A DNA stretch of 11,500 nt from Alphaproteobacteria bacterium (lineage in GTDB: Bacteria > Pseudomonadota > Alphaproteobacteria > Micropepsales > Micropepsaceae), in the NCBI GenBank assembly GCA_025935155.1, contig JAICVV010000034.1, positions 1 to 11,500 of the forward strand, in the 5' to 3' direction. Of the stretch, positions 1 to 6,865 are shown in pieces. Within the stretch, counting starts at the first letter, position 1. Each line of letters begins with the position of its first letter. The notes beneath the pieces are model-generated. The model did no database searches. It was not told the DNA's origin and saw nothing but the letters and a program-made list of their open reading frames with translations. The position numbers and the translations under genes are program-made.

Positions 1-1067
1 AGGACGTGCTGCGTGATCGGCTCGGCTTCAACGGCTTTACTGTGAGCGACTGGAATGCCCACACCCAAGTGCCCGGCTGCACCGGTTCTCGCTGCCCGGC
101 TGCGTTTCTAGCTGGCATCGACATGTTCATGGCACCTGATACCTGGAAGGGCCTCTACGCCAACATGGTGGAGGAGGTTCGCTCCGGTGAAATTCCGATG
201 GCGCGGCTTGACGAAGCGGTGTCGCGGATTTTGCGCGTGAAGTTGCGCGCTGGATTGTTCGAACAGGGGTTGCCGTCACAGCGGTCCTATGGCGGTCAGT
301 GGAATGAGCTCGGGTCACCGGAGCATCGCGCGGTGGCGCGGCAAGCTGTGCGAGAGTCACTGGTCTTATTGAAGAACGAGCGTGCGCTACTGCCGCTCAA
401 CCCACGCATGAACGTGCTGGTCGCGGGCGACGGCGCGGAAGACATGACCAAGCAAACCGGCGGCTGGACAATTTCCTGGCAGGGCGACGGCAACACGCGC
501 GCCGATTTTCCCAATGCACAGACAATCTACGAAGGCGTGGCGGAACAAGTGAAGGCAGCAGGCGGTAGCGCCACGCTGAGCATCGACGGCAGCTTCACAG
601 CGAAGCCGGATGTGGCGATCGTTGTTTTCGGTGAAAATCCGTATGCTGAAGGGCAGGGCGATCGTACCGATGTTGGCTTCGAACCGCCGGACGGCCCGAA
701 TGTGCAGCTGCTACGCCGGTTGAAGGCACAGGGTATCCCGGTGGTCGCGGTGTTCCTCTCCGGCCGGCCGCTCTACACGACGCCTGAAATCAACGCAGCC
801 GACGCCTTTGTTGCCGCGTGGCTGCCGGGCAGCGAAGGCGGTGGCGTGGCCGATCTTCTCTTCCGCAAGCCGGACGGCTCGATCCAGTACGATTTTCACG
901 GCCGGCTGTCGTTCTCATGGCCGCGCAGCCCGGATCAGACCCCGTTGAATGTGGGTGACGCCCACTACAATCCGCTGTTCCCATTCGGTTATGGTTTGGA
1001 TTATGCGCATCCGCGCGATCTCGGCGCGCTGCCGGAGGCGCCGGAGCTTGCCGCCCCCCAAAGTTGA
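1..1067 (+). CDS. Glycoside hydrolase family 3 beta-glucosidase/exo-glucanase, C-terminal part (5' end outside window)
   Basis: The reading frame is open from base 3 with no start, so only the C-terminal ~354 residues are present. It opens with the end of the catalytic barrel: GFNGFTVSDWNAH contains the family's nucleophile Asp (the SDW Asp, codon 48-50), followed by GIDMFMAPD. The second alpha/beta-sandwich domain follows, with ARQAVRESLVLLKNE and then GENPYAEGQGDR (Glu codons 633-635 and 648-650), the loop where enzymes of the barley ExoI/ExoP type carry the acid/base Glu. It ends soon after the FPFGYGLDY motif, so it lacks the extra C-terminal module of some ExoP-type enzymes. Family knowledge says these enzymes release glucose from the non-reducing end of beta-glucans or cello-oligosaccharides. 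The exact linkage cannot be read here, and any signal peptide would lie upstream of the window. The RNase D gene begins 29 bases downstream, so co-transcription is possible. Confidence 0.93.
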   Translation, partial: DVLRDRLGFNGFTVSDWNAHTQVPGCTGSRCPAAFLAGIDMFMAPDTWKGLYANMVEEVRSGEIPMARLDEAVSRILRVKLRAGLFEQGLPSQRSYGGQWNELGSPEHRAVARQAVRESLVLLKNERALLPLNPRMNVLVAGDGAEDMTKQTGGWTISWQGDGNTRADFPNAQTIYEGVAEQVKAAGGSATLSIDGSFTAKPDVAIVVFGENPYAEGQGDRTDVGFEPPDGPNVQLLRRLKAQGIPVVAVFLSGRPLYTTPEINAADAFVAAWLPGSEGGGVADLLFRKPDGSIQYDFHGRLSFSWPRSPDQTPLNVGDAHYNPLFPFGYGLDYAHPRDLGALPEAPELAAPQS

Positions 1068-1096
1068 TGGTCTAAAAAGGAACGAGAGGTTTCGAA

Positions 1097-1708
1097 TTGA
1101 AGATCAAACTGCACAAGAACGATTTACCGGACGGGCTGGACCTCGGAAAATCGGTCGCCATCGATACCGAAACACTTGGCCTCAATCCCCACCGCGACCG
1201 GCTCTGCCTCGTGCAATTGACGTCCGGCGACAACACCTGCCACATGGTCCAGTTCGATGCTGGCGCTTACGCTGCGCCAAATCTGAAGCGGATGCTTGCC
1301 GATCCGTCCGTGCTGAAGCTCTTCCATTTCGCGCGCTTCGATATCGCTGCAATGAAGCGGTATCTCGGCGTCACAACGGCGCCGATCTATTGCACACGCA
1401 CCGCGTCCAAACTTGTGCGCACCTATACCGACAGGCATGGGTTGAAGGACTTGGTGCGTGAACTGTTGAACGTGGATCTGTCGAAGGACCAGCAAAGCTC
1501 GGACTGGGGCGCGGCCGAACTCACGGAAAAACAGTTGGCGTATGCGGCGAACGACGTCGCGTATCTACATCGGCTGAAGGAAGCGCTGGACGCGATGCTT
1601 GCGCGCGAGGGCCGCGCTACACTGGCTCAAGCCTGTTTCGATTTCCTTCCCGCCCGCGCAGAACTAGACCTCGCCGGCTGGCCGGATGTGGATATTTTCG
1701 CGCATTAG
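1097..1708 (+). CDS. rnd: RNase D-like 3'-5' exonuclease (DEDDy family, short form)
   Basis: Predicted 203-residue 3'-5' exoribonuclease domain. The three exonuclease motifs are visible: D23-T-E25 in AIDTETLG, D82 in FHFARFD, and Y149-x3-D153 in YAANDVAY. Together they give the complete DEDDy metal-binding and catalytic set. The protein stops after the nuclease domain, whereas E. coli RNase D (about 375 residues) also carries HRDC domains; the short form is common in alphaproteobacteria. The start is TTG, chosen because GAGAGG (1084-1089) lies 7 bases upstream and MKIKLHKNDLP begins the domain in register. By family it trims tRNA and other structured RNA 3' ends in the cytoplasm; the natural substrate of this short form is inferred only. 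It sits between the GH3 gene and the LPS block, with its own 143-base gap before kdsD. Confidence 0.92.
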   Translation: MKIKLHKNDLPDGLDLGKSVAIDTETLGLNPHRDRLCLVQLTSGDNTCHMVQFDAGAYAAPNLKRMLADPSVLKLFHFARFDIAAMKRYLGVTTAPIYCTRTASKLVRTYTDRHGLKDLVRELLNVDLSKDQQSSDWGAAELTEKQLAYAANDVAYLHRLKEALDAMLAREGRATLAQACFDFLPARAELDLAGWPDVDIFAH

Positions 1709-1734
1709 CAAGTGGTTGGAGGGCTTTCTGCGCC

Positions 1735-1763
1735 TTGAATGAGAGGCCGCCGGCGCCCATAAT
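1735..1763 (+). promoter_or_regulatory. Candidate sigma-70-type promoter for kdsD-lptCAB
   Basis: TTGAAT (1735-1740) and CATAAT (1758-1763) are separated by exactly 17 bases. The -35 box matches consensus at 4 of 6 positions and the -10 box at 5 of 6. It is in the only sizeable gap before the LPS genes and would start transcription near 1770, about 80 bases before the kdsD start. The rest of the 1709-1851 gap shows no terminator hairpin and no gene. This is read from pattern alone. Confidence 0.5.
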
Positions 1764-1851
1764 CCGGCTATTAAGGATTCCCTAGTGGTTGTGCCTTCGA
1801 TGGCAGCACGGCGCGTCGGCCGGGGCGCTACTCACGATTCAAGGTCATTCG

Positions 1852-2862
1852 ATGCGTTCTGCCGATAATATCGCGACAATTGCCGCAAAACCGGAAGGCG
1901 ACGGCGATATTGCTGCTGCGCACCGCGTTCTGAACTATGCAGGCGAAGCAATCCGAGCGCTGAACGACAGCATCGATGGTGCCTTCACCCGTGCCGTTGA
2001 GATCGTGCTTGCTGCGAAAGGCCGCGTGATCGTCAGTGGCATGGGGAAGAGCGGCCACATTGGCCGCAAGATTGCTGCGACACTTGCCTCTACCGGTACG
2101 CCCGCTCATTTCCTCCATCCAGCGGAGGCAAGTCATGGCGATTTGGGTGCGCTGGTGCCTGGCGATGTATTGCTGATGATTTCCTGGCGCGGCGAAACAG
2201 CCGAACTGTCCGATCTCGTCACCTATGCAAAGCGCTTTCACATTCCGCTGATCGGCATGGCCGCCAATCCAGACTCTTCATTGATGCAGGCGGCCGATGT
2301 GAAGCTGCTGCTGCCGAAATCGCGTGAGGCCTGCCCGATGGGGCTTGCGCCGACAACTTCCACCACCTTGATGCTGGTGCTTGGCGATGCTTTGGCGGTC
2401 GCGCTGATGGAGCGGCGTGGATTTTCCGCAGACCAGTATCGTGAGCTTCATCCGGGTGGATCGCTGGGGCGGGCGCTCATCCGCGTTTCCGATCTCATGC
2501 ATACGGGCGACGAGATTCCGCTGGCCGCGGAAACCGACCTCATGCAACAGGTGCTGATTGTGATGGCGGCCCGGCGCTTCGGCTGTGTTGGAATTACGAA
2601 TGAGCAAGGTGGCCTGATCGGCATCATCACGGATGGCGACCTGTCGCGTCACATGAGCCGCGATTTGCTCGACAAGACCGCAGGTCAGGTGATGACCCGG
2701 ACGCCGAAGATCGCGACGCCCAATCAATTGGCGGCCGAGGCGCTCGCCTTCATGAATGACAACAAAATTACGCGGCTGTTTGTGCTGGACCCGCAGGACA
2801 GAGGCGGGCGGCCCGCCGGTATTCTGCACATTCACGACTGCTTGCGGGCGGGAATCGCCTAG
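1852..2862 (+). CDS. kdsD: Arabinose-5-phosphate isomerase (KdsD/KpsF), SIS + two CBS domains
   Basis: Interconverts ribulose 5-phosphate and arabinose 5-phosphate, the first committed step towards Kdo for the LPS inner core; cytoplasmic. With the ATG at 1852 the protein has 336 residues (E. coli KdsD is 328). The open frame extends to a TTG at 1789, but AAGG at 1841-1844 and the typical N-terminus favour 1852. The SIS domain covers about residues 40-200: GMGKSG at 63-68 (Lys66 matches the catalytic-site Lys of the family), HPAEASHGDLG at 89-99, and the sugar-phosphate loop SWRGETAE at 111-118. Two CBS repeats follow, one beginning near DLMHTGDEIPL and one near VMTRTPKIATP. Position 113 in the loop is Arg, where SIS proteins normally have Ser (S-x-S-G-E-T). 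The stop overlaps the lptC start by one base. kdsC, which lies between kdsD and lptC in E. coli, is absent. Confidence 0.95.
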   Translation: MRSADNIATIAAKPEGDGDIAAAHRVLNYAGEAIRALNDSIDGAFTRAVEIVLAAKGRVIVSGMGKSGHIGRKIAATLASTGTPAHFLHPAEASHGDLGALVPGDVLLMISWRGETAELSDLVTYAKRFHIPLIGMAANPDSSLMQAADVKLLLPKSREACPMGLAPTTSTTLMLVLGDALAVALMERRGFSADQYRELHPGGSLGRALIRVSDLMHTGDEIPLAAETDLMQQVLIVMAARRFGCVGITNEQGGLIGIITDGDLSRHMSRDLLDKTAGQVMTRTPKIATPNQLAAEALAFMNDNKITRLFVLDPQDRGGRPAGILHIHDCLRAGIA

Positions 2863-3686
2863 TGGCAAAACCCATTCCGCTGCCGATGCACAAGACCCCA
2901 CAGCGTACTCGCTCTGCACCACACCGGCGCGCGCCCCTTGGGTGGTCAGCTCCCGCCCGCACAACCGTACACGATGCGCAGCGCTATACGCGCTTCGTCA
3001 GTATCATGAAACGTGTGCTGCTGATTCTGGCCGCAGGATTGCTGCTCGCCGTGATCGCTTACTCCCTGCAGCCGCGCGACACCAAGCAATACGCCATGAC
3101 CTTCGAGCACATGGGTCATGTCGCCAACGATCTGACGATGTTGAAGCCTCGGCTCATGGGCACCGATAGCGACGGGAGCCCATTTGTGGTCACGGCGGAA
3201 AAGGCGGTGCAGAACCCGCATAACATTCATCACGCTCGGCTTCAGCACATCGAGGCCGATCTCACGGGCAAGGATGGTGCCTGGTACAATATGAATGCCC
3301 CCGTGGGTTATCTCGATACCGATGCACAAAAATTATGGCTGAGGGGCAAGCTCGCGCTTTTTTCCGACAGCGGGTATGAGCTGCACACCGACGCCGCATT
3401 CGTGGACCTGGCGCCGAGCTGCGATCCGAAAACCGGAAAGCCGCCCTCGACCAAGGTTGCCAAACGCGGGAAGCCGCCGCCGCGCTGCGCGAAAGTGACC
3501 ATTCGGGGCGACCAGGAGGTGACAGGGCAAGGGCCGCTCGGCACCTTGCGTGCCGACCGCTTCCATATCGAAAAGGCGACGCGGCACGTTTTTCTGGACG
3601 GAAATGTGCGAATGGTGATCTATCCTCCGCACAGTGGACACAAGCCGGCAAAACCTGGGGCCGTTCGCCGGATTAGAAAAACATGA
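2862..3686 (+). CDS. lptC: LPS export protein LptC (bitopic inner-membrane subunit)
   Basis: LptC is anchored in the inner membrane and passes LPS from the LptB2FG extractor to LptA. The GTG start at 2862 gives 274 residues (E. coli has 191). A basic cytoplasmic N-terminus (1-48) precedes one membrane helix at about 52-69 (VLLILAAGLLLAVIAYSL), and a periplasmic beta-jellyroll region follows, ending in QGPLGTLRADRFHIEKATRHVFLDGNVRM. A later ATG at 3006 (residue 49) would give a more usual length, but no ribosome site precedes it. GGGCGGGA at 2844-2851 and the one-base overlap with the kdsD stop support 2862. Alphaproteobacterial LptC proteins often have such a YxRFV-type segment before the helix. 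Unusual is a Lys/Pro-rich insertion of about 20 residues bounded by Cys187 and Cys209. The stop overlaps the lptA start (ATGA). The identification is strong from context and fold-like features; LptC sequences themselves are poorly conserved. Confidence 0.88.
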   Translation: MAKPIPLPMHKTPQRTRSAPHRRAPLGWSAPARTTVHDAQRYTRFVSIMKRVLLILAAGLLLAVIAYSLQPRDTKQYAMTFEHMGHVANDLTMLKPRLMGTDSDGSPFVVTAEKAVQNPHNIHHARLQHIEADLTGKDGAWYNMNAPVGYLDTDAQKLWLRGKLALFSDSGYELHTDAAFVDLAPSCDPKTGKPPSTKVAKRGKPPPRCAKVTIRGDQEVTGQGPLGTLRADRFHIEKATRHVFLDGNVRMVIYPPHSGHKPAKPGAVRRIRKT

Positions 3687-4390
3687 AGATCGCAATCGCG
3701 CTTTCTGTCCTGCTCGCCTGCCCCGTTTCTGCACTGGCGCAAACGCCTTCGGCGCCGCCGGCGAAGAATAACGCCGCCAAGTCCGATTCCGCGAAAGCGG
3801 CCAAAACGGAAAAAACTGCGAAAACCGGCAGCAACGGCTCAGGCGTGAATCTGCTGGGCAGCCACAACAGCAACGCTCCGATCAATGTCAGCTCCGATAA
3901 TTTCGTGGGCGATCTCGCCACGAAAGTCGGCACCTACATCGGCAATGTGCTCGTGATCCAGGGCGACATGCGGATGCGCGCCGACACGATGAAGGTAAAT
4001 GTCAATCAGGGAAAACCGACGCGGATCGAAGCGAGTGGGAAAGTGGTAGTCACTGCGCCAAACGGTACCGCCACGGGCGATAACGGAGTTTACGAATTGG
4101 GCCCCCGGACCATAACCATGACCGGTCACGTTGTGCTCACAAAAGAAAAGGATGTGATGCGCGGCACCAGGCTGGTGATGGATATGAACACGAATCTGGC
4201 GCACCTCTACGCGCAGGGCATGCCGGGCAACCGCGTGCAGGGGCTGTTTATCCCGCCCCCACAGCAGCAGAATTCAGGGACAGGTGCTGCGAAGGGCAAG
4301 GGCAAGAAGGCGGGTTCCTCACAAGATAAGCCTGCGCGTGTACAAGAGACTATTGACACCGATGGCAGCGCACCGCCGGCTGCCCAATAG
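3683..4390 (+). CDS. lptA: LPS transport periplasmic protein LptA (OstA-like)
   Basis: LptA forms the periplasmic bridge along which LPS slides from LptC to LptD. This 235-residue protein starts with a Sec signal peptide (MKIAIALSVLLACPVSALA, cleavage likely after Ala19). A low-complexity Ala/Lys/Ser linker to about residue 53 follows, then the OstA/LptA beta-jellyroll at about 65-172. Typical strand signatures are INVSSDNF, GNVLVIQGDMRMRADTMKV, IEASGKVVVTAPNGTATGDNGVYE and ITMTGHVVLTKEKDVMRG. The tail after about 190 is Gly/Lys/Gln-rich and probably disordered. It is longer than E. coli LptA (185) because of the linker and tail. It overlaps lptC by 4 bases, indicating translational coupling, and lptB follows after 41 bases. 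Confidence 0.93.
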   Translation: MKIAIALSVLLACPVSALAQTPSAPPAKNNAAKSDSAKAAKTEKTAKTGSNGSGVNLLGSHNSNAPINVSSDNFVGDLATKVGTYIGNVLVIQGDMRMRADTMKVNVNQGKPTRIEASGKVVVTAPNGTATGDNGVYELGPRTITMTGHVVLTKEKDVMRGTRLVMDMNTNLAHLYAQGMPGNRVQGLFIPPPQQQNSGTGAAKGKGKKAGSSQDKPARVQETIDTDGSAPPAAQ

Positions 4391-4415
4391 CTTCACGCTT
4401 CCTTAAAGGGGGAGT

Positions 4416-4430
4416 AGGCACAGTTCTTGC
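4416..4430 (+). promoter_or_regulatory. Candidate sigma-54 (-24/-12) promoter element before lptB-rpoN
   Basis: AGGCAC (4416-4421), five bases, then TTGC (4427-4430) matches the RpoN consensus TGGCAC-N5-TTGC at 9 of 10 positions and keeps the invariant GG-N10-GC spacing (GG 4417-4418, GC 4429-4430). It lies in the 41-base gap between lptA and lptB, two genes upstream of the end of rpoN. Transcription would start near 4442, inside the first codons of lptB, next to the second ATG at 4441. It could drive rpoN, drive a slightly shorter lptB, or be a chance match. Confidence 0.3.
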
Positions 4431-4431
4431 C

Positions 4432-5226
4432 ATGGACACTATGACCGCCCCTGCTGCCGTTACCCCTCTGAAGGCCCGTGAGACCACCCTAGCGAGCGCT
4501 GCGGAGCCTGGCTTGGCCGTCCATAAAATCGGCAAGAGTTTCCGCAAGCGGCCGGTGGTACGGGCCGTCTCCCTCAATCTGAGACGCGGCGAGGTGGTCG
4601 GCCTTTTGGGTCCCAATGGTGCCGGCAAAACCACCTGCTTCTACATGATTACCGGCCTGATCCCGGCGGACTACGGCACCATCGAGCTGGACGGGCACGA
4701 TGTCACCCATATGCCCATGTACCGCCGGGCGCGGCTGGGCATCGGCTATTTGCCGCAAGAGGCGTCGATCTTCCGGGGCATGACTGCCGAAGAAAACATC
4801 CGGGCCACGGCGGAGTTGGTCGAACCGGATCGCGCCCGCCTCGAGGCAATGGTGGAAGAGCTGATGGTGGAGTTTGGCGTGACGCATGTGCGCGACACGC
4901 CGGCCATCGCGCTCTCCGGCGGCGAGCGGCGGCGGGTGGAAATTGCCCGCGCTCTGGCCACCCATCCTTCGTACATCCTGCTGGACGAGCCGCTGGCCGG
5001 CATCGACCCCATCGCGGTCAACGACATTCGCGATCTGGTGATTCACCTGAAGGACCGCGGCATTGGCGTGCTGATCACGGATCACAATGTGCGGGACGCG
5101 CTCGACATCATCGACCGGGCCTATATCATCCATGAGGGCCAAGTGCTGAAGGAGGGCACGCCGGCGGAAATCGTAGACGACCGCGATGTGCGCCGCGTTT
5201 ATCTCGGGGAACGGTTCACGCTTTAG
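4432..5226 (+). CDS. lptB: LPS export ABC transporter ATP-binding protein LptB
   Basis: Cytoplasmic ATPase of the LptB2FG complex; ATP hydrolysis extracts LPS from the inner membrane and pushes it onto LptC/LptA. All ABC motifs are intact in the 264 residues: Walker A GPNGAGKT at 60-67, Q-loop Gln109 in YLPQEASIF, signature LSGGE at 161-165, Walker B/catalytic Glu in ILLDEP (Glu186), and switch His218 in ITDHN. YLPQEASIFRGMTAEENI and the C-terminal GTPAEIVDDRDVRRVYLGERF are hallmarks of LptB. It has about 25 extra N-terminal residues compared with E. coli (241), as in relatives. The ATG at 4432 is the first in frame. The purine-rich stretch GGGGGAG (4408-4414) is 17 bases upstream, and an AGG at 4416-4418 is 13 bases upstream, both further than ideal. 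The second ATG at 4441 is an alternative start. Confidence 0.97.
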   Translation: MDTMTAPAAVTPLKARETTLASAAEPGLAVHKIGKSFRKRPVVRAVSLNLRRGEVVGLLGPNGAGKTTCFYMITGLIPADYGTIELDGHDVTHMPMYRRARLGIGYLPQEASIFRGMTAEENIRATAELVEPDRARLEAMVEELMVEFGVTHVRDTPAIALSGGERRRVEIARALATHPSYILLDEPLAGIDPIAVNDIRDLVIHLKDRGIGVLITDHNVRDALDIIDRAYIIHEGQVLKEGTPAEIVDDRDVRRVYLGERFTL

Positions 5227-5248
5227 GCCACGGTGAGGGGCAGGGTAC

Positions 5249-6757
5249 ATGGCGTTGGTGCAGCGGCTGGAGCTTCGTCAGGGGCAATCCCTGGTGATGA
5301 CGCCGCAATTGCAGCAGGCCATTAAGCTGCTGCAGCTCTCGAACCTGGAATTGGCCGAATACGTCGAGGCTGAACTCGAGAAAAATCCGCTGCTGGAACG
5401 GGACGAGCGAGAGCCGTCCGATGCCGAAGCCGAGACACCGAAGGAAAGTGCGTCATCGGCTGACGAGCCGTTGGAGGCCGCCTTGGCGCGCGAAGATTTC
5501 AGCAAGGCCGATGACCTCGACGCCGAAGGCAGCGACGTCTACGCGGAAGACTCCTCTCCATCTGGTCAACTCGACGCGCAGCTGTCCGATTGGACAACTC
5601 TGCGCTCGTCTGCGTCGCTCGACGATGCGGGCGACGAATTCGGCCGCACGCTCGCCAAAGCTGTTAGCCTCAAGGATCATCTGCTCGAGCAGCTTTCCAT
5701 CGCAAGTGTAACAGCCGAGCAGCGCTTTATCGCGATGGCTCTCATCGACGGAATCGATGAGGCGGGCTATCTGCGCGCGGACATTGCCGAAATTGCGATA
5801 CAGCTCGATACTACCGAAGACTTTGTGACGGGTGTGCTCGAAATCGTGCAGGGCTTCGATCCCACCGGTGTTGGAGCGCGCAATTTGAGCGAATGTCTTG
5901 CGCTGCAACTGCGGGAGTTGGGCCGGCTCGATCCGGCGATGCAGGTATTTCTTGCCAATCTTGAACTGGTCGGGCGGCGGGACATTGCGGGGCTGTGCCG
6001 CATCTGCGGCGTCGATAGAGACGACATTGCGGACATGATCGCCGAGATTCGCGCGCTCACCCCGAAGCCTGGCCTGGCGTTCAACAGTGAGCCTGTGCAG
6101 GCCGTAGTACCGGATGTGTACGTTCGCGAGAGCGCCGAAGGCGGCTGGCATATTGAACTCAATGCTGAAACGCTGCCGCGCCTCTTGATAAACTCCCGCT
6201 ACCATGCCCGCGTCTCACGCTCCGCAAAGGATAAGGACGCGAAGAATTATTTGATGGAATGCCTGAACAACGCGAACTGGCTGGTCAAGAGTCTGGATCA
6301 GCGCGCGCGCACGATCCTCAAAGTAGCCAGTGAGATTGTGCGCCAGCAGGATGGCTTTCTTGCCCACGGTATCCGCCACCTGCGGCCGCTCAATCTACGT
6401 TCCATCGCCGATGCAATCGGCATGCATGAATCGACAGTGAGCCGCGTCACCTCGAACAAATATATTGCGACGCCGCGGGGCATTTTCGAGCTGAAGTATT
6501 TCTTCACGGCGGCGATTTCCGCAATCGACGGGCAGGAGGCCCATTCCGCAAAAGCCGTGCGCGATCGCATTCGCGAGATGATCGAAAAGGAAGAGTCGCG
6601 CAACGTTCTTTCCGACGACCGCATCGTCACCATGCTTACGGCCGACGGTGTCAGCATCGCGCGGCGAACCGTTGCCAAGTACCGGGAAGCCATGCGGATT
6701 CCCTCCTCGGTCGAGCGGCGTAGAGTGAAGCTCAGCGGGGCCGCCGCCGTCCTTTAG
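5249..6757 (+). CDS. rpoN: RNA polymerase sigma-54 factor RpoN
   Basis: Directs RNA polymerase to -24/-12 promoters; open complexes need an AAA+ enhancer-binding activator. The 502 residues show the full order. Region I has Gln/Leu-rich activator-contact repeats (SLVMTPQLQQAIKLLQLSN, about 15-33, then ELEKNPLLE). An acidic region II spans about 53-110. The core-binding region runs to about 320 (with DPTGVGARNLSECLALQL). A helix-turn-helix lies at about 386-410 (IADAIGMHESTVSRVTSNK), followed by FELKYFF, and the RpoN box ARRTVAKYRE is intact at 471-480, close to the C-terminus. Length is near the family norm (E. coli 477). GAGGGG at 5235-5240 sits 8 bases before the ATG. The gene follows lptB by 22 bases, so it is probably read through from the LPS genes, with a possible sigma-54-like element before lptB. 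Confidence 0.98.
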   Translation: MALVQRLELRQGQSLVMTPQLQQAIKLLQLSNLELAEYVEAELEKNPLLERDEREPSDAEAETPKESASSADEPLEAALAREDFSKADDLDAEGSDVYAEDSSPSGQLDAQLSDWTTLRSSASLDDAGDEFGRTLAKAVSLKDHLLEQLSIASVTAEQRFIAMALIDGIDEAGYLRADIAEIAIQLDTTEDFVTGVLEIVQGFDPTGVGARNLSECLALQLRELGRLDPAMQVFLANLELVGRRDIAGLCRICGVDRDDIADMIAEIRALTPKPGLAFNSEPVQAVVPDVYVRESAEGGWHIELNAETLPRLLINSRYHARVSRSAKDKDAKNYLMECLNNANWLVKSLDQRARTILKVASEIVRQQDGFLAHGIRHLRPLNLRSIADAIGMHESTVSRVTSNKYIATPRGIFELKYFFTAAISAIDGQEAHSAKAVRDRIREMIEKEESRNVLSDDRIVTMLTADGVSIARRTVAKYREAMRIPSSVERRRVKLSGAAAVL

Positions 6758-6765
6758 GACCGCCG

Positions 6766-6794
6766 TTGACAGCCAGGAAGGCCGCAGCCATATG
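6766..6794 (+). promoter_or_regulatory. Candidate promoter for hpf-ptsN
   Basis: A perfect -35 box TTGACA (6766-6771) lies just after the rpoN stop. At 17 bases' spacing is CATATG (6789-6794), a weak -10 matching 3 of 6; TATGGT at 6791-6796 is the alternative with 19 bases. Transcription would start near 6801, leaving a leader of about 65 bases that holds the hairpins at 6810-6842. Confidence 0.35.
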
Positions 6795-6809
6795 GTCGCC
6801 CGCCCTTTT

Positions 6810-6842
6810 CGGGAGTAATCTCCCGATGGCGCTCATCGGGAG
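6810..6842 (+). promoter_or_regulatory. Two mutually exclusive hairpins in the hpf leader
   Basis: CGGGAG (6810-6815) pairs with CTCCCG (6820-6825) across a TAAT loop. The same CTCCCG, extended to CTCCCGATG (6820-6828), pairs perfectly over 9 bp with CATCGGGAG (6834-6842) across a GCGCT loop. The middle segment can serve only one partner at a time. No U-run follows either stem, so neither is a standard terminator. The structure ends 13 bases before the GGAG ribosome site at 6856-6859. Confidence 0.4.
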
Positions 6843-6865
6843 CGTTCCTACATATGGAGCAGGAC

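Noticed and set aside
1789..1851. Longer kdsD start at TTG 1789
   Set aside because: The extra 21 residues do not look like the family, and AAGG lies correctly before the ATG at 1852.
2278..2964. Long minus-strand frame opposite kdsD (228 codons)
   Set aside because: It lies antisense to a conserved gene and has a His/Arg/Gln-rich composition typical of a high-GC shadow frame.
3006..3686. Shorter LptC beginning at ATG 3006
   Set aside because: There is no ribosome site before it, and the upstream segment with a YxRFV-like stretch and overlap to kdsD fits class-typical LptC. It cannot be fully excluded.
4489..5250. Minus-strand frame of 253 codons opposite lptB
   Set aside because: It is antisense to an intact ABC ATPase, with no recognisable domain and shadow-like composition.
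6854..6865. Upstream hpf ATG at 6854
   Set aside because: The GGAG that serves the ATG at 6866 would then be coding, and no ribosome site precedes 6854.
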